Part shown: piece by piece, positions 47,030-58,779 of the stretch
Numbering within the stretch: position 1 is the first letter of the stretch
Layout of the letters: each line of letters begins with the position of its first letter
Source: Aspidiotus rigidus
Taxonomy: Eukaryota; Arthropoda; Insecta; Hemiptera; Diaspididae
Assembly (NCBI GenBank): GCA_035079385.1
Contig: JAVHKY010000030.1
Span: 6,549,001 to 6,613,000 of the forward strand
Direction: 5' to 3'
DNA length: 64,000 nucleotides
The notes under the pieces: model-generated
The model's database searches: none
Told to the model about the DNA's origin: nothing
The model's input: the letters and a program-made list of their open reading frames with translations, nothing else
Made by a program: the position numbers and the translations under genes

Positions 47030-47995
47030 TATTCGATCTCCCTTTTTGACATGTTCTTTGTCTTATTAATCTAATTGTTAGTAAAGCAAAAATTATATTT
47101 AGTTTACTAGAATTTTCCATTTCATTAGTTTCTTGATTTATAATTTGAGATGTAATTCCAAATCCAGGTAAAATAAGAACATATGACTTCTGGATATAAT
47201 TTAGAATGGAGATCAAATGAAATTTATAATTTTATTTATAATAGAATATTTAGATCTATTAATTTAACGATTTAAATTTTTTTTTAAATAATTTTATAAA
47301 AATTTTCAATTTAATAATTCATTTTATTATTATTATTATTATTACTTCAACCAATTCAACATTTTTCTTTAAATATTTTTTAGGTTTAAATGGAATACCA
47401 CGATGATATATTATTTTTTCTGATTTCATTTATAATAATTATAAAAATAAGAATTTTAGTTATTATTATTTAATCGTTTGGGAGATATTTTAATTTTCTT
47501 AAAATTTTTTTAATTGTTTTTCTTTTTCCAAAAAAATTTATTTTTTATATTTTATTTGATAATTAAGATATCTAATTTACATCGATCGATACTCAAAATT
47601 TTGATTAAATTATAATTATAAAATATTATTTTAACATAATTTTATTAATTTATTCTAAAAAAAAAAAAGATATTGATAAAAATATTAATAAAATCTTGAT
47701 ACAAAAAAAAATTGAAACGATTAATATTTAATTATGAAAATAATATTTTCAGTAAAGACATCTACAAATTAAAATTTAATATGAAATTTGATTATAATAA
47801 AATTAATTTCTTATTCAAGTCTTATTGGAGTAATTTATTATTCTATTAATTAATATTAATAATAATTCATATTATCGAATAGTAACTTTCATTTAATATT
47901 TAAATTTAGATATAAAAACTTTTCTTGTAAATATTTTATTTTAATACTTTTATTGATATCAATTTTATTACTGATATTAATATTTATGTATTAGG
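47030..47995 (-). pseudogene. Nuclear mitochondrial insertion (NUMT) containing a cox1 fragment
   Basis: On the minus strand, 47192-47080 encodes PEV, one extra base, then YVLILPGFGITSQIINQETN followed by EMENSSKLNIIFALLTI. This is the conserved HPEVYVLILPGFGI region of cytochrome c oxidase subunit I (a haem-copper helix region). The single-base frameshift and the nuclear flanks show that it is a dead copy. The adjoining 47220-47995 is extremely AT-rich, far above the nuclear background, and is probably more mitochondrial sequence, although I could not assign genes in it. The insertion lies in the putative 10-kb intron. Confidence 0.8.
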
Positions 47996-47999
47996 CGTT

Positions 48000-48890
48000 A
48001 CAGTTTGATTCTGCATGAACATGGGACTCAGCTCGGAGTCCCCGTTGATTTTATAACCCCTATCCTATTTTTTCGACTTAGAAAAACGATGGCTTCTTCA
48101 ACAAAGTTGAGAGAAAAACGCAGAGAACCTGTTCTTTGGGAGACATTTGGCTTTATCACTGAAAGTTGAAAGTCGAACCCTCTCCTGCAATATAATTTTT
48201 CTGAAGCAGAAATTTTTTCACCAATCATGTATATCAAGAAAATTGAAATTTTTTCACCCCTGCCATCCATTGAGTTACAGGTATGGGCGTGATAAAATTA
48301 AGAAAAAAGTTTTGACCTCAATTTCAACAGGGAATCTATTTTAACGGGGTAATTTTAGAAACAATCTCCGCCGTCCGCTGTCCGCCCGGCAACCTAACCT
48401 AACGGTAGGAGAGAAGAAATGTTTTCAAGTCCCTCTCCTATCACATATAGCTCGGAAAACAAGACTTTCCTATTTCTAATTCCCCCTGTTCCCCACTAGT
48501 GACCCCTCGTTTCACTACATCAAAGAACCCGTGAGTTTTTTTGAGCCCTCTCCGATCGAAAGCAGTTTAAAGTTGAAATTTTCTCAATGCGAGAAAAATG
48601 CCTGGTGTCCGCCATCTGATCGGACGGCCTGGCAACCTAACTTAACTTGATAGGAGGACAAAACTTAACCCAACCTAACAATCGGAGGGTAACTTAAAAA
48701 TATCTAGAGAGTCGAAATTCTCTACGTCCGACTTTTAGTTATACCGAGAGGGATGTTGGACTTGTTCTTTCAAAACTGGTGCATTACAAATTTGTCACAG
48801 AGTGATATATGAACAAAAAACACGGGTTCTTTAACGGAATTGAAAGGAGGGTGACAGAAAACTTGTTTTATGGAGCACATGGGATCTGAA
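48000..48890. other. Intron sequence, no gene
   Basis: Contains repeated phrases such as AACCTAACCTAAC, CTCCTATCACATATAG and GGCAACCTAAC that recur irregularly to 49100, suggesting an old repeat. No coding frame. Confidence 0.35.
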
Positions 48891-49290
48891 AAATGTCGAT
48901 TGTGACGTCACAAAGCTGACCTATGACATCATCAAGTTGTGACGTCAAAGGTCCGGACTTTGGAGCTCTGTATAATAGAAAGGGAACTTGAAAAAAAACT
49001 GATCTGTCACCAGATTGTGACGTCACAAGGCTGACCTATGACGTCATCAAACTGTGACGTCACAGGCCCCGCCCTCCAAGCTATATGTGATAGGAGAGAG
49101 ACTTAGAAACACAACTGATCACTGGTAGAGAAGACTGACCTACGACAAACTGATCTATGAAGTCATCAGATTGTGGCGTCAGAAGGCTGACCTATCACGT
49201 CATCAAACTGTGACGTCACAGACCTCGTAGGGGAGGGACTTGGAAACAAAACTGATATACAACGTCATCAGCTTGTGACGTCCTACCATG
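48890..49290. repeat. TGACGTCA-rich degenerate array, small copy
   Basis: Alternating CTGACCTATGACRTCATCA and TTGTGACGTCACA units, with the palindrome TGACGTCA perfect about six times. It is the same family as 58780-59940, about 10 kb away. Confidence 0.8.
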
Positions 49291-49299
49291 AAGGAAGAA

Positions 49300-52130
49300 G
49301 TCCGAAACGGAGCGTCCCTCTCTACTTTAGCCTGCCACACTAGAGTTCAAAGTGAATGGAAGAGAGGTGCACACCCCATTCGATCAACATAAACACTTTG
49401 AGGAACCTACAGCGCATTCCATCCAAAGTAAAGGACAAGGGGTAATAAGCTAAAATTAGGCTATTTTGTTATTACTGTCTCTGACGTCATCAGTAACCTT
49501 GATCTACTTTATGGGCTTAGAAAAATCTAGCTAAGCATGAACCTAAAAGTTACTCAACCTACGATAAAGTACAGTGTACGTAAATACTAGGCCACGATGC
49601 GAGTGACCCCGTGAACCACCTAGCCTAACATACAGAAAAGGTCTATACTAAGCTAAGAAATACTGGTGAAGGAGGGTCTCGATCGATTCGACATGGTCGA
49701 TAAAATTGAAATACAAAAAGCAAAGATAATATAAAATGCCACACTACGTGTCTCTAAAGGAAACATGTTAGCCTCTGTATTTTGTCATTTTCTCAAGTAA
49801 GTTGATACTATATAGCTCAATGACCAACATTTTTCCAAGCCCCTTCCTTCTCTCGTAAATATAGCTCTGAGGTCGAACTTTTTTCTCCCTAGAATAGGTA
49901 ATAGTATTCCGAGGCATTTTGTTGAATAATCTCGCCTGTGCGTGCTAGGAAGAAAGCGGACACCATATATTTTCCCCAAATAACTCCCACGAAACAATTT
50001 CTCTTTTAATAATCGACCCAAGGATTGCTACACGAGAATTTCGCAAAAAACTGTAAAAGATGAGTCAAGTACACGTTCAGTCCAAATTCCGACGTCATTT
50101 CATCAAGTAAAGACGTGCAAAATTCGAAAAGAGAAAAATGGAGCGTACTTCACATCCCTACGTAAATAAAGTAAAATTTTGGCGTTTATCCATTGACCTA
50201 GTTCGACTGGGTATGAACTGGAGCTCTCATTAACCGCTAATACTTCTCGGCCACGAGAGAAATTCTTTGAGTAACCTATAAGTTAATTAATTATAGGTTT
50301 TTTCATGTTTCATATGGAGCGTAGCTTTCTATCGATTGTAACACTACCTGACAGAAGAAAGTAGTTTTCATTTGGATTGTAACATTTTTAATTTTTGTAG
50401 TGCGAGTATATGAGAAGCTTTTTAATATTCAGAGCTGAGAAAAGGCGTTTCGATATTTTTTATTATAAGACTACACCACATCAAATTCTGTTTAGAAATA
50501 AGATTCAAATAATTCGAAGTATAATAGTATTACGAAATTACTTCTAAAACCTCTTGAATAAAGTAGGCATTCTATTCCTACGAAATCTTTTAACCTCCGT
50601 TTTTGAAAGGTCAATTACTCAATTTCAATTTTATTATTTCGCGTACTTTTCGACGATTGCTGCTAATGCTTTTTCATTACCTCGCGCTTGACATTCCATT
50701 CTAGAATTCATAAAAATGCAGTTGCGCTCGGCGGGATCGGCGCAGTAGTAATGAAACGAAGTTTTTATTATTTTCAGATCGGATTAAATTAAAATCGTTA
50801 ATTTACAATACGCTATTCGGTTCGGCGTATTGCCGTAATTTGTAGGCGATTTTCCGGAATTAGGTCATCGCACCTGATGGTAACATCCGTCTGTAAGGTG
50901 CCCCGAATTTGAACTACCACACATGTGCATACGTATTTCTCACTCTCGAAACGACTTATGCGTAAGAAAACCGCCTTCAGCGATATAGAATACTGAACTA
51001 CCGTTGAACTTTTAACTGGTTTTTAGCGAGAGAGGAGCGCGAGCGTGTTCTCCATCACTTAGGTATACCTGCCTGTTTTGTGAGTTCTTTCATTCTGTCT
51101 GTTTTACATATACGTGTAACAGATTTTTCACTTCAATGATCGTGTACGCGACATCGTTCTTCCTTCGTGATATATGTGACATTGTAGAAGGCCCTACATA
51201 TGACTGAGCTGATTTACACATATCTGTACAAGTCTTTGGTCTCATCGGTTAATTTGCATTACCGCTAATACGAAAACCGGCCTCGAGGAGTGATCGTTTG
51301 TCGATCACAAGACACGAGTAGTAACGCAGTTTTACTCCCCGAGGAGAAATTTCACGAAGAATCAAATAAATCGCCAGCCGACTTCTAACCGACGATTTAA
51401 GACGGTACCTAATCGTTTGGTTTAAACACTCTAATAATGCTCATTATCTCTAATACTCTGAAGTCATTAGAAAATCTAAAGTTGACGTCACGCGTACAGC
51501 AGCACTTTTCCTTTTCATTTTACTCTTTTCGTAATTATTGGCGACGGATCAACCAGCGCAGATGATTATCAGCGTCGAGAGATGCGAGAAGTATTATACA
51601 AAGACGCATGATGTTGCATAAATTTTTCATAGGTAGGTAATACATAATAAAATGGGTAATGAGATGATGATTAAATTTCATGGACGGGTACTTCGTGAAA
51701 AAAGAGTGAATATTGTTATCTAGGTAGGTACCTATTTGATATCTTGAAGGCTTAGACATTGTAGTTGGTAGTCACCAAACTTTTTGCTGTTATAGAATAA
51801 TTCGGTAATACGAAAGTAACGAACTCGCATGTTCCTTTGGTAGGACTTAGGCTTATGGAGATTAAGGGATTTGTGCGACAGTGACTATTAGTTTGTCTAT
51901 ATATCACTGAGACTCATACTGAGTATGGTGCTGTGTTCTGATGGGTATTAATTCTTACAATATGACACTGTGTTCTTATTGGCCATGATATGCTGCTTTG
52001 TCTTTGGTTTGTGGGTCTTAAGTTGGCCGTACAACCGAGAGAGCGAAGGGTTCGTGACTAGAGCGGCGTCGCGGTGTTTTTTGTCTTGAAAGATGAATTG
52101 GGAAGATTGGACAGACCGGCGCCGTACTTC
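49300..52130. other. Intron sequence, no recognisable gene or element
   Basis: No plausible coding frames. A lone CTGACGTCATCAG lies near 49480. Nothing else stands out. Confidence 0.4.
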
Positions 52131-52134
52131 ACGA

Positions 52135-52967
52135 ATGTAAGAATTATATGTAGTTCAACTTGGAAGGGGTAGCGTCAGAGGTTTGAAGAAAACCGATCAT
52201 TGTATTATGGTACTCGGCGGAGGGAAGGGTGACTAAAGCCTCACCTTTGTCGGCTTTAACTAGAACGCTGTTGGGTGTTTTTAGCTTAAGCGAGATAGCG
52301 CGGAAATGATTAAGGTGAGGAAAAGGAATGGTGGAAATCGCACTTGCAGAGCTTTTAATTAGGTCCTTGACAGGAGTTTAGCATTCAGACGTCTATCGCA
52401 GCCGATACCAGTAGCGATGGATTCCAGTTGACTTATTTTAGGTCTGGGTGGAAGAGCGAACTTTCGCCCCATTCTCAAGAGAGCCAGTTCCTCGTCCGTG
52501 AATTGAACGCTAGAATGATTCACAAAAGTGTCGACAAGCTGAAGTGGTAATAGATTCGGATTCATATTAATGCAAGGAGGAGGAGTTGATTTCTGAGAGG
52601 TGAGGATCTCGAGTTTTTTCAATTTATTCGCTCGAAGTGCGGTGGAGTTCTTTTGATGCACAAAGTTGCATTAAGTCATCATAATCCACTGGTTCCATTA
52701 TTGAGGCTAATTTGGAAGAACTACGGTAGGCGAGAGAGGACGTTTCTTCATGATTCGCAATTCCAGCCATTTCTTAACAAGCCATTCAGGAAGTCGAGTC
52801 GTAATGGAGCTTTTTGGTGCATATAATTTGAACGAGGCGAAATTTGGAAGTAGACCAAAGCGGATGCACGTAGATAGAAAAGAGATACCTATAAGATAAG
52901 GAACGCACATATGCTCCAGCCGAGTAAGGGGGGGGGGGGAAATGGCCTTGGTCGAAAAATGTTTCAA
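52135..52967 (-). pseudogene. Penelope-like retroelement, degraded 5' part
   Basis: The minus strand first shows 52967-52707 (LIGISFLSTCIRFGLLPNFA, TTRLPEWLVKKWLELRIMKK), resembling the N-terminal helix region. Then 52661-52359 carries TFVNHSSVQFTDEELALLRM and GRKFALPPRP, the classic Penelope N-terminal motif before the reverse transcriptase. After a frame break, TPNSVLVKADKGEALVTLPS, the KADKG motif at the start of the RT domain, is readable near 52270-52200. The frame is broken at least twice and the RT core is missing. It could be the same family as 3437-4168, but the two do not overlap. Confidence 0.75.
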
Positions 52968-53254
52968 ATGTCCGTCAAAATGATGTCCCTAATGAGAAAA
53001 CTCGAAACCCGAAAAATTGGACCCATCCGCTCACCCACATGGGCTGCAGAGTCATTTTTAGGCCTAAAATCCAAATGGCTTTATCGCAGGCAATAATGAT
53101 CGCACAGCAATGTAACGTAAGGACATTTTAGGATATGTGAACGTTTATCCATGGTATTTTTTTCAAAAAAAAAAAATCATTCATATTTTCCCTAGTTTCT
53201 AGCAATAATAAAACTTCAAACTCGAATATTTAAAAAATCGGAGGGAGGGGAGGG

Positions 53255-54730
53255 GGGTAGACACCTGGAGAAAATCATTCATTTCAAGCGCCATACGCTC
53301 TACTACAACATGCATTAGTACCACAGTCCTCCGTGAGGTAGAACATTCCAAAAAAATTCAATATTCAATAAATTTCTGTGATTTTCCCATGAATAGCGGG
53401 GTGAAGTACGACTGCTACCGCATTAGACCGCGTGAAATCAATGGTCAATGTTCGAGTTGAAAAATACGCACTCCTCCGTGGGATGAAATGGTAATGTGGA
53501 TAGACCAAAATATTTTTTCAGTATTTCGTTCATCGATTTGATCAATTCTTATGTAAATACATCCACGGATTAGGTGGAGTACGTTAGATGAAAAAAATAG
53601 TCAATAAATTCTCCAGTCGCTGGAACGGTCTAGAAATAATAGAAAATCGAAAACATCATGCGAGTGCACGACTGCCAGTAACACAATTTGTACGGCTGCG
53701 ACTCAAGGGGGAAAAAAGTAACAAGTGGCGGGTTGGTATCTTTGATTTTTTAATATTTCAAAGCGTCCCAATGACTAGAGAATTTTTTTCAATTTTTTAA
53801 GAACTCGGCGTAAGTGTTCTTCTATGAATCGACCATACCAATGAACGGTACAGTCGTCCAGGTTAAAACAGTAGATATTTTCAATTTTCCATTTTCAGAC
53901 TATTCCAACGACTGGAGAATTTGTTGACTATTTTTTCCGAACTCGGTGGACGTGTTTACATTATAATTTATAATCGACCTATTTGATGAACGAAATACCA
54001 AAACTCACGGTCCTCCAGGTTGAAAATATGGGTTTTCTCGATTATTTGTCACTTCCAGAATGTTCCAGCGACTGTGGAATTTTTTAACAATTTTTTTCGA
54101 ACTCGATGAACATATTTGAAGGGTACAGGGAAAGAAGGGGTGATGTCCAAACGAAACGCGCTGGACAATTGGATCGTTTGCACCTCTCAGAAGAAACCGT
54201 TTCTTCATCTCGTTTCGTTTGGACATCACCCCTTCTTTCCCTGTACCCTTCATTTACTTAAGAATTAATCTAATTGATGAACGAAATACCAAAACTCACG
54301 CTCCTCCAGGGTGAAAAAGTGGATTTTCTCCTCACTTCTCTACTGTTTTCAGACTGTTCCAGCGACTGGAGAATTTTTCAACCCTTTTTCTCAATCTAAC
54401 GCACTCCACCTAATCCGTGGATGTGTTTACATAAGAATTGACCAAATCGATAAACAAAATACTGAAAATATATTTTTGGTCTATCTACATCCCATTTCAT
54501 CCCGAAAAGGAGTGCGTATTTTTCAGTTCGAACATTGACTATTGATTTCACGCGATCTATTGCGGTAACAGTCGTAGTTCACCCCGCTATCGATGGAAAA
54601 ATTCATTGAATATCGATTTTTTCGGGAATGTTCCACCTCACCGAGGACTATGGTACTAATGCATGTTGTAGTAGGGGGTATGGCGCTTCGAATGAATGAT
54701 TTTTGATTTTCTCTAGGTGCCTACCCCCCC
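53255..54730. mobile_element. Large foldback element with ~300-bp arms
   Basis: The left arm 53255-53590 (CTCTACTACAACATGCATTA, TCCTCCGTGAGGTAGAACAT, ATACGCACTCCTCCGTG, CCACGGATTAGGTGGAGT) is inverted at 54400-54730. The centre contains several copies of the phrase TTCCAGCGACTGGAGAATTT near 53606 (inverted), 53897, 54057 and 54350, so it also has internal tandem repeats. No transposase. It lies in the putative 10-kb intron. Confidence 0.85.
54117..54252. mobile_element. Perfect 42-bp inverted repeat (hairpin) nested in the foldback element
   Basis: 54117-54158 is the exact reverse complement of 54211-54252 (arm begins TGAAGGGTACAGGGAAAGAA), with a 52-base loop. The perfect match contrasts with the diverged arms of the host element. 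Confidence 0.9.
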
Positions 54731-56205
54731 ACCGATGTCGCTTATCAGTTTGACACCAGCTAATGCCACCCAATTCGATGAGAACTTTGAGATTTGTTAC
54801 CATTTGGCTAAGTATCGGAATTACGTCCTCAATAATGTCCACCCTGAGTATGGGCGCATCATTCCTTATTTTGGCCTGCAACCTACTCAGTAGCACGAGG
54901 ATAGAAGAACACTCGTGATCACCTCCTCCCTCTCCTACGACTACGAGATTGATGAAAAAGAAGACAACACTCGCCTTAGAAATTTCGCGGGTGGTCTGGC
55001 TTTGTTAGAAGGCTCGAAGGATGACTCATCAGCGTTTCTTATCTGATCCTGTTTGTAGTAGTATTATCAATTTCTACCAATTTTACTGTCAATCGTATTT
55101 TGTCGTTCATTGATAATGACCACTTCGCCCTTTTTGAGTAATAAATTTTGCGCTCGATTAAATTTGTTTCTTTTTACATTCTACGGACAGTTCAATGGTT
55201 GGGATTTTTCAAACGTTCCGCCTCGACCTCTCACAGAATTAACACGTTATCTATTTTAATATCATGTAGACTCGTATTGAAGAGAGATAGAGAAAAAAAA
55301 AAATGCTATCATGGTCGAAATATTTTCACGAGTAAGTTTTCCTCTGGTAGGAATTTTCTTAGTAATTTTTCTCATATTTATATCCCCCAGGTCAACATTT
55401 CTCCCAGTCTCTAAAGTAGGTCAGAGAACCACAATTGACCAGTTGGTCCGTGAGCGTCGGTACCAAACGTCTCCAACAGAAATTCCCCATTAAAAATTCG
55501 AGAAACGGTGATGGGGTTTGTTAGTGACTTCTACTGAATTAATTGGGCTGATTTTCTTAAACAATGAAATGGACTATCACTTCTACTGAAAGTACATCCT
55601 CACAAAATTTCGCGTACACTTCCTTCGGAATGACCTTGACCTGACGTCAGGACTTGGAAAAATATTCGGCTTAGATCCTTATAGCAGGAAGAGATTAGAC
55701 AGAATCGTAAGTCGGAGCGTGAGATCATCAGACGGTCTAAAAAATTTCTACTGAAGAGCGGAGAAGTACAGGCGACCAGTTTGAGGGAATTTAAAGAATT
55801 TCAACTCACGAACGAAGGGGTACTGAACAAGTTGAACTTAAAATTCCTCCGCAAGTATCAAGACTCGAAGGTCTTAAAATTTTGAAAAATTAGACTTCCA
55901 CTAAAAACTCGAGACTTGAAAAAATATGTGGAGGGCTCGGAAACCTCGAAAGTAGTCAAAGATTTACCCTCTTGATGCTCGTATTTTAAGATTCAGAAAG
56001 AACTTGAAGTTCAACTCAACCTATCCGGAAAAGGGCAATTTTTATTAAAATTAAAAAATTGATAATTCGCCCTATTTAGATCAAAATAAAGACCGTATAT
56101 CATTAATAATCAACGAATGATGGTCATTGTTAAGCTGACGAGGGCTTTCCTCAATCCTGAGTAAATTATCGTTCGACGTTAGAAAAATTGAGTTGTTTTC
56201 AATAC
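54731..56205. other. Intron sequence; possible old element ORF remnant
   Basis: On the minus strand 54896-54740 reads LLSRLQAKIRNDAPILRVDI and IIEDVIPILSQMVTNLKVLI, regular enough to be an old element-coded protein, but unassignable. The remainder has no recognisable content. Confidence 0.3.
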
Positions 56206-56209
56206 TGAC

Positions 56210-57292
56210 CTGTTCACATGCATGGGAGTATCTCATCAACAAAGGCGCCACCACATGATCGGTATCTGCCTCAAGTTCTTTACGCAGTTGAGTGAACTGG
56301 AACAGAGCATCCTTATCGTACTCTACTCGTCGTTTTAGAATCGTGAGTAAAATGGCCAACGATTTATTTTCGAGAGCAGGTTCGACTACATTCAACAAGG
56401 TTTTATTTTTTATCAGTCTTTCTTGAACGTCGTTCTGTTTCAACGACAACTGGCGTTGGTGCGAAGCCTGTACCGGCGCTGGACCTTTGTTCACGCCGTC
56501 TTTATTCCGGCTCGACAAACTCAACTCTTCCAATTTCTGTACAGCGTTCTTGTACGTATCTACGAGTTTCTGGAATTCCGCCTTCAACGCGTCGTGCAAA
56601 TTGGTTAAAGTTTCGTCGCTGGTCCCCACGAGACCATGCTGGCCTAGACCTTCGACCGCCTTATCCAAAGCTCGGCGACGTACCATCAACGATTTACGCA
56701 ATTTCGGTTCGGACAGTACGATCACCTTCAATAATTTACGGGTACTCGCTAGCCATCTTTCGGCACAGCCGGTGCTACCGGAGAATAATTTAACCAATCG
56801 CATAAGCACCGTATCCGGCCGCAATATTTTCACGCACATATCTGACGACAAAAATACTTTACCATACAATGCCTCTAAAATCGATACACTATGGGGCATC
56901 GCTTCGATGAATACATCGATAGGTAATTGTCCTAAGATCGCTTTAAAGGTACCGTGACTTAATCGATTGATGAAATTGGCCGCTTCTCTGTATTGAGCAT
57001 TTTCATACAGAATGAGAATACGTTTGACCGCGAATCTCGGACTTACATCAGCTATCGTCATTGAGCTCACGAGTTCAGGAAATCCATCCACCCAATGCGA
57101 TCGTCTCCACTGTAATTTCTGTACGTTAACACCGTGTCGGTTGCGTTCCGGCTTGATGCGATCGCCGAGCAGGCGAGCTGCCGGCTCCGAACTATAAGAA
57201 TTCCATGTGGCATCCGGTTCAGCCAGGGGTGGTGGCGGTAGGGTCAACATACCACCACCGACTCTGGGGTAGGCTTCGAAATAACGATTCAT
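56210..57292 (-). CDS. Large 5' coding exon, probably of the Mieap-like gene
   Basis: 361 codons from ATG (57292) to a consensus donor GAACAG|GTCAGT at 56210/56209, ending in phase 0. The text after the donor is intron read-through. Content: a proline-rich start MNRYFEAYPRVGGGMLTLPP; a helical region with HWVDGFPELVSSMTIADVSP, ILILYENAQYREAANFINRL and SILEALYGKVFLSSDMCVKI; then basic and coiled-coil-like segments (KLRKSLMVRRRALDKAVEGL, LHDALKAEFQKLVDTYKNAV) and KSLAILLTILKRRVEYDKDA. A splice acceptor (AATGGAATGTCAG) just upstream of the ATG suggests a 5' UTR intron. I do not recognise the domain by name. The next minus-strand exon in the right phase is 45864-45772, giving a 725-residue protein with a C-terminal Mieap domain. 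This join is inference across about 10.3 kb. The alternative is a separate gene. Confidence 0.8.
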
Positions 57293-57401
57293 ATCAACGA
57301 AACTGACATTCCATTATACGGTATACTCGTATGCGCATGCAAGAACACACTGTCACAGTAAAGATATTTTTAACACATATAATTTTGTTTCATGCATAAA
57401 A

Positions 57402-57600
57402 TTACGAGTGCGCGAATAATCGATTGACGCGATCCACGAATTCGAACGCACGAAAAACTGTTAACGGAGGAGCGTACGAAAATTGACTGACGAGATTTTC
57501 TCGTAGCTGGTTAGCGTTCGCTTCGTATAGGTGGAGGTACAAATAACGACCACTTTCCTCGCAACTGGTTCCATCATTAAAGGCATGCGCTGCAAACATC
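57402..57600 (-). CDS. Possible terminal coding exon of an upstream minus-strand gene
   Basis: A frame with gene-like codon use runs ESGRYLYLHLYEANANQLRE, then PPLTVFRAFEFVDRVNRLFA and HS to a stop at 57402. A possible acceptor GATGTTTGCAG lies just upstream. No partner exon was found and the family is unknown. It lies about 110 bp upstream of the 56210-57292 exon start, in a different frame. Confidence 0.3.
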
Positions 57601-57604
57601 CGGC

Positions 57605-58495
57605 CAATGCTGGTGAACTATGTACGCACAAAGTACTGTTTTTTTTTTTTTTTTTTTCGACGCTTCAATCTCGATATCGACATTACGGCTTTTTAATATA
57701 AGTCGTACAAACGTGTTCGATCTCATCATCAGCTCTACTGTGCGCGATTTCGTCGACAAATTAATTCTTAAAAGCGAGCGCGAGTGAAATTCTCACGACG
57801 CGGTCACTTCTGAAATAGGTTCCTAATTAATACGCCTATACATTGTGAACAGGTCGAGAGTCAAACAATCACCAATAAGACTAGTCCGTGGCATTTGGAT
57901 GATTTTTAAGTGAATTTACGAACGAAATTACCACGTATGTGGGTATTTATACACGGAAGAAATGGATCGAAAAGTGATTGTTTCTTCAGTCCAAACAACG
58001 CTTAATTGTATAGGTGTCAGGAAGCACGTACCTACCCACAAGTTTCCGCATTCGTTCGATCATAGGTACGGTATCCACAAATACTTGTAGTATCCGTAAT
58101 TGAACATATTCTCGATGGATATACCAACATCGGAAGAGAGCCCAACTTCGGACTTTCAATCAAGAGGAAGTAAAAAATAATGACGAAATAATTAAGAAAT
58201 CGTGTTTCTGTACTAACACAGCATTAGTTTCCAGAGTATAATGCGTCAATGCGTTCTCCTGCAATAAAGTAGCATGCAAATTTGGTTCAGAAATCTATAT
58301 TTACCTCAGAGCTGAAAGAAAGAGAAAATAAAATCGTTCTTATATCGTGCATACAGAAGCTTGAGTGAATCATTGAGGTTTCAAATTACGTCTTTAACAA
58401 ACGAAATCAAAATCACTATAGAGTGAATTTTTTTAGCAGGGAACACGCTATCTCTTTTGTTCGGAGGGGGTATCCTCAGGAAACGGGTATGTACG
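57605..58495. other. Intergenic, no gene seen
   Basis: Contains a run of about 20 T at 57640-57660. No other structure. Confidence 0.4.
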
Positions 58496-58779
58496 CGAGC
58501 GCGTCCGACTTCCGTGACGTCATCGTTTTCTAAAAAATGCCCCTCTGGGTGATGATAGGACAGGGACTTGAAAAGATGTTGACTTTTGAGCTATGTATTC
58601 TAGGAGGTTTCTTGGACTTGGACTATTTTTACTTCTAGAACTTTGGGGAAGGGAGGTGTTGGACTCGAACCATTTTTGCCAATTTGGATTTCTTACCGGA
58701 CGTCATATCACAGAGCACACGGCAAATTTTTTCAAATACCCCACCTGATAGAACAGGTTCCCTGTTAAAATTTTGACTC

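Noticed and set aside
56487..56957. 156-codon plus-strand frame
   Set aside because: Antisense shadow of the 56210-57292 exon, whose codon use and donor site favour the minus strand.
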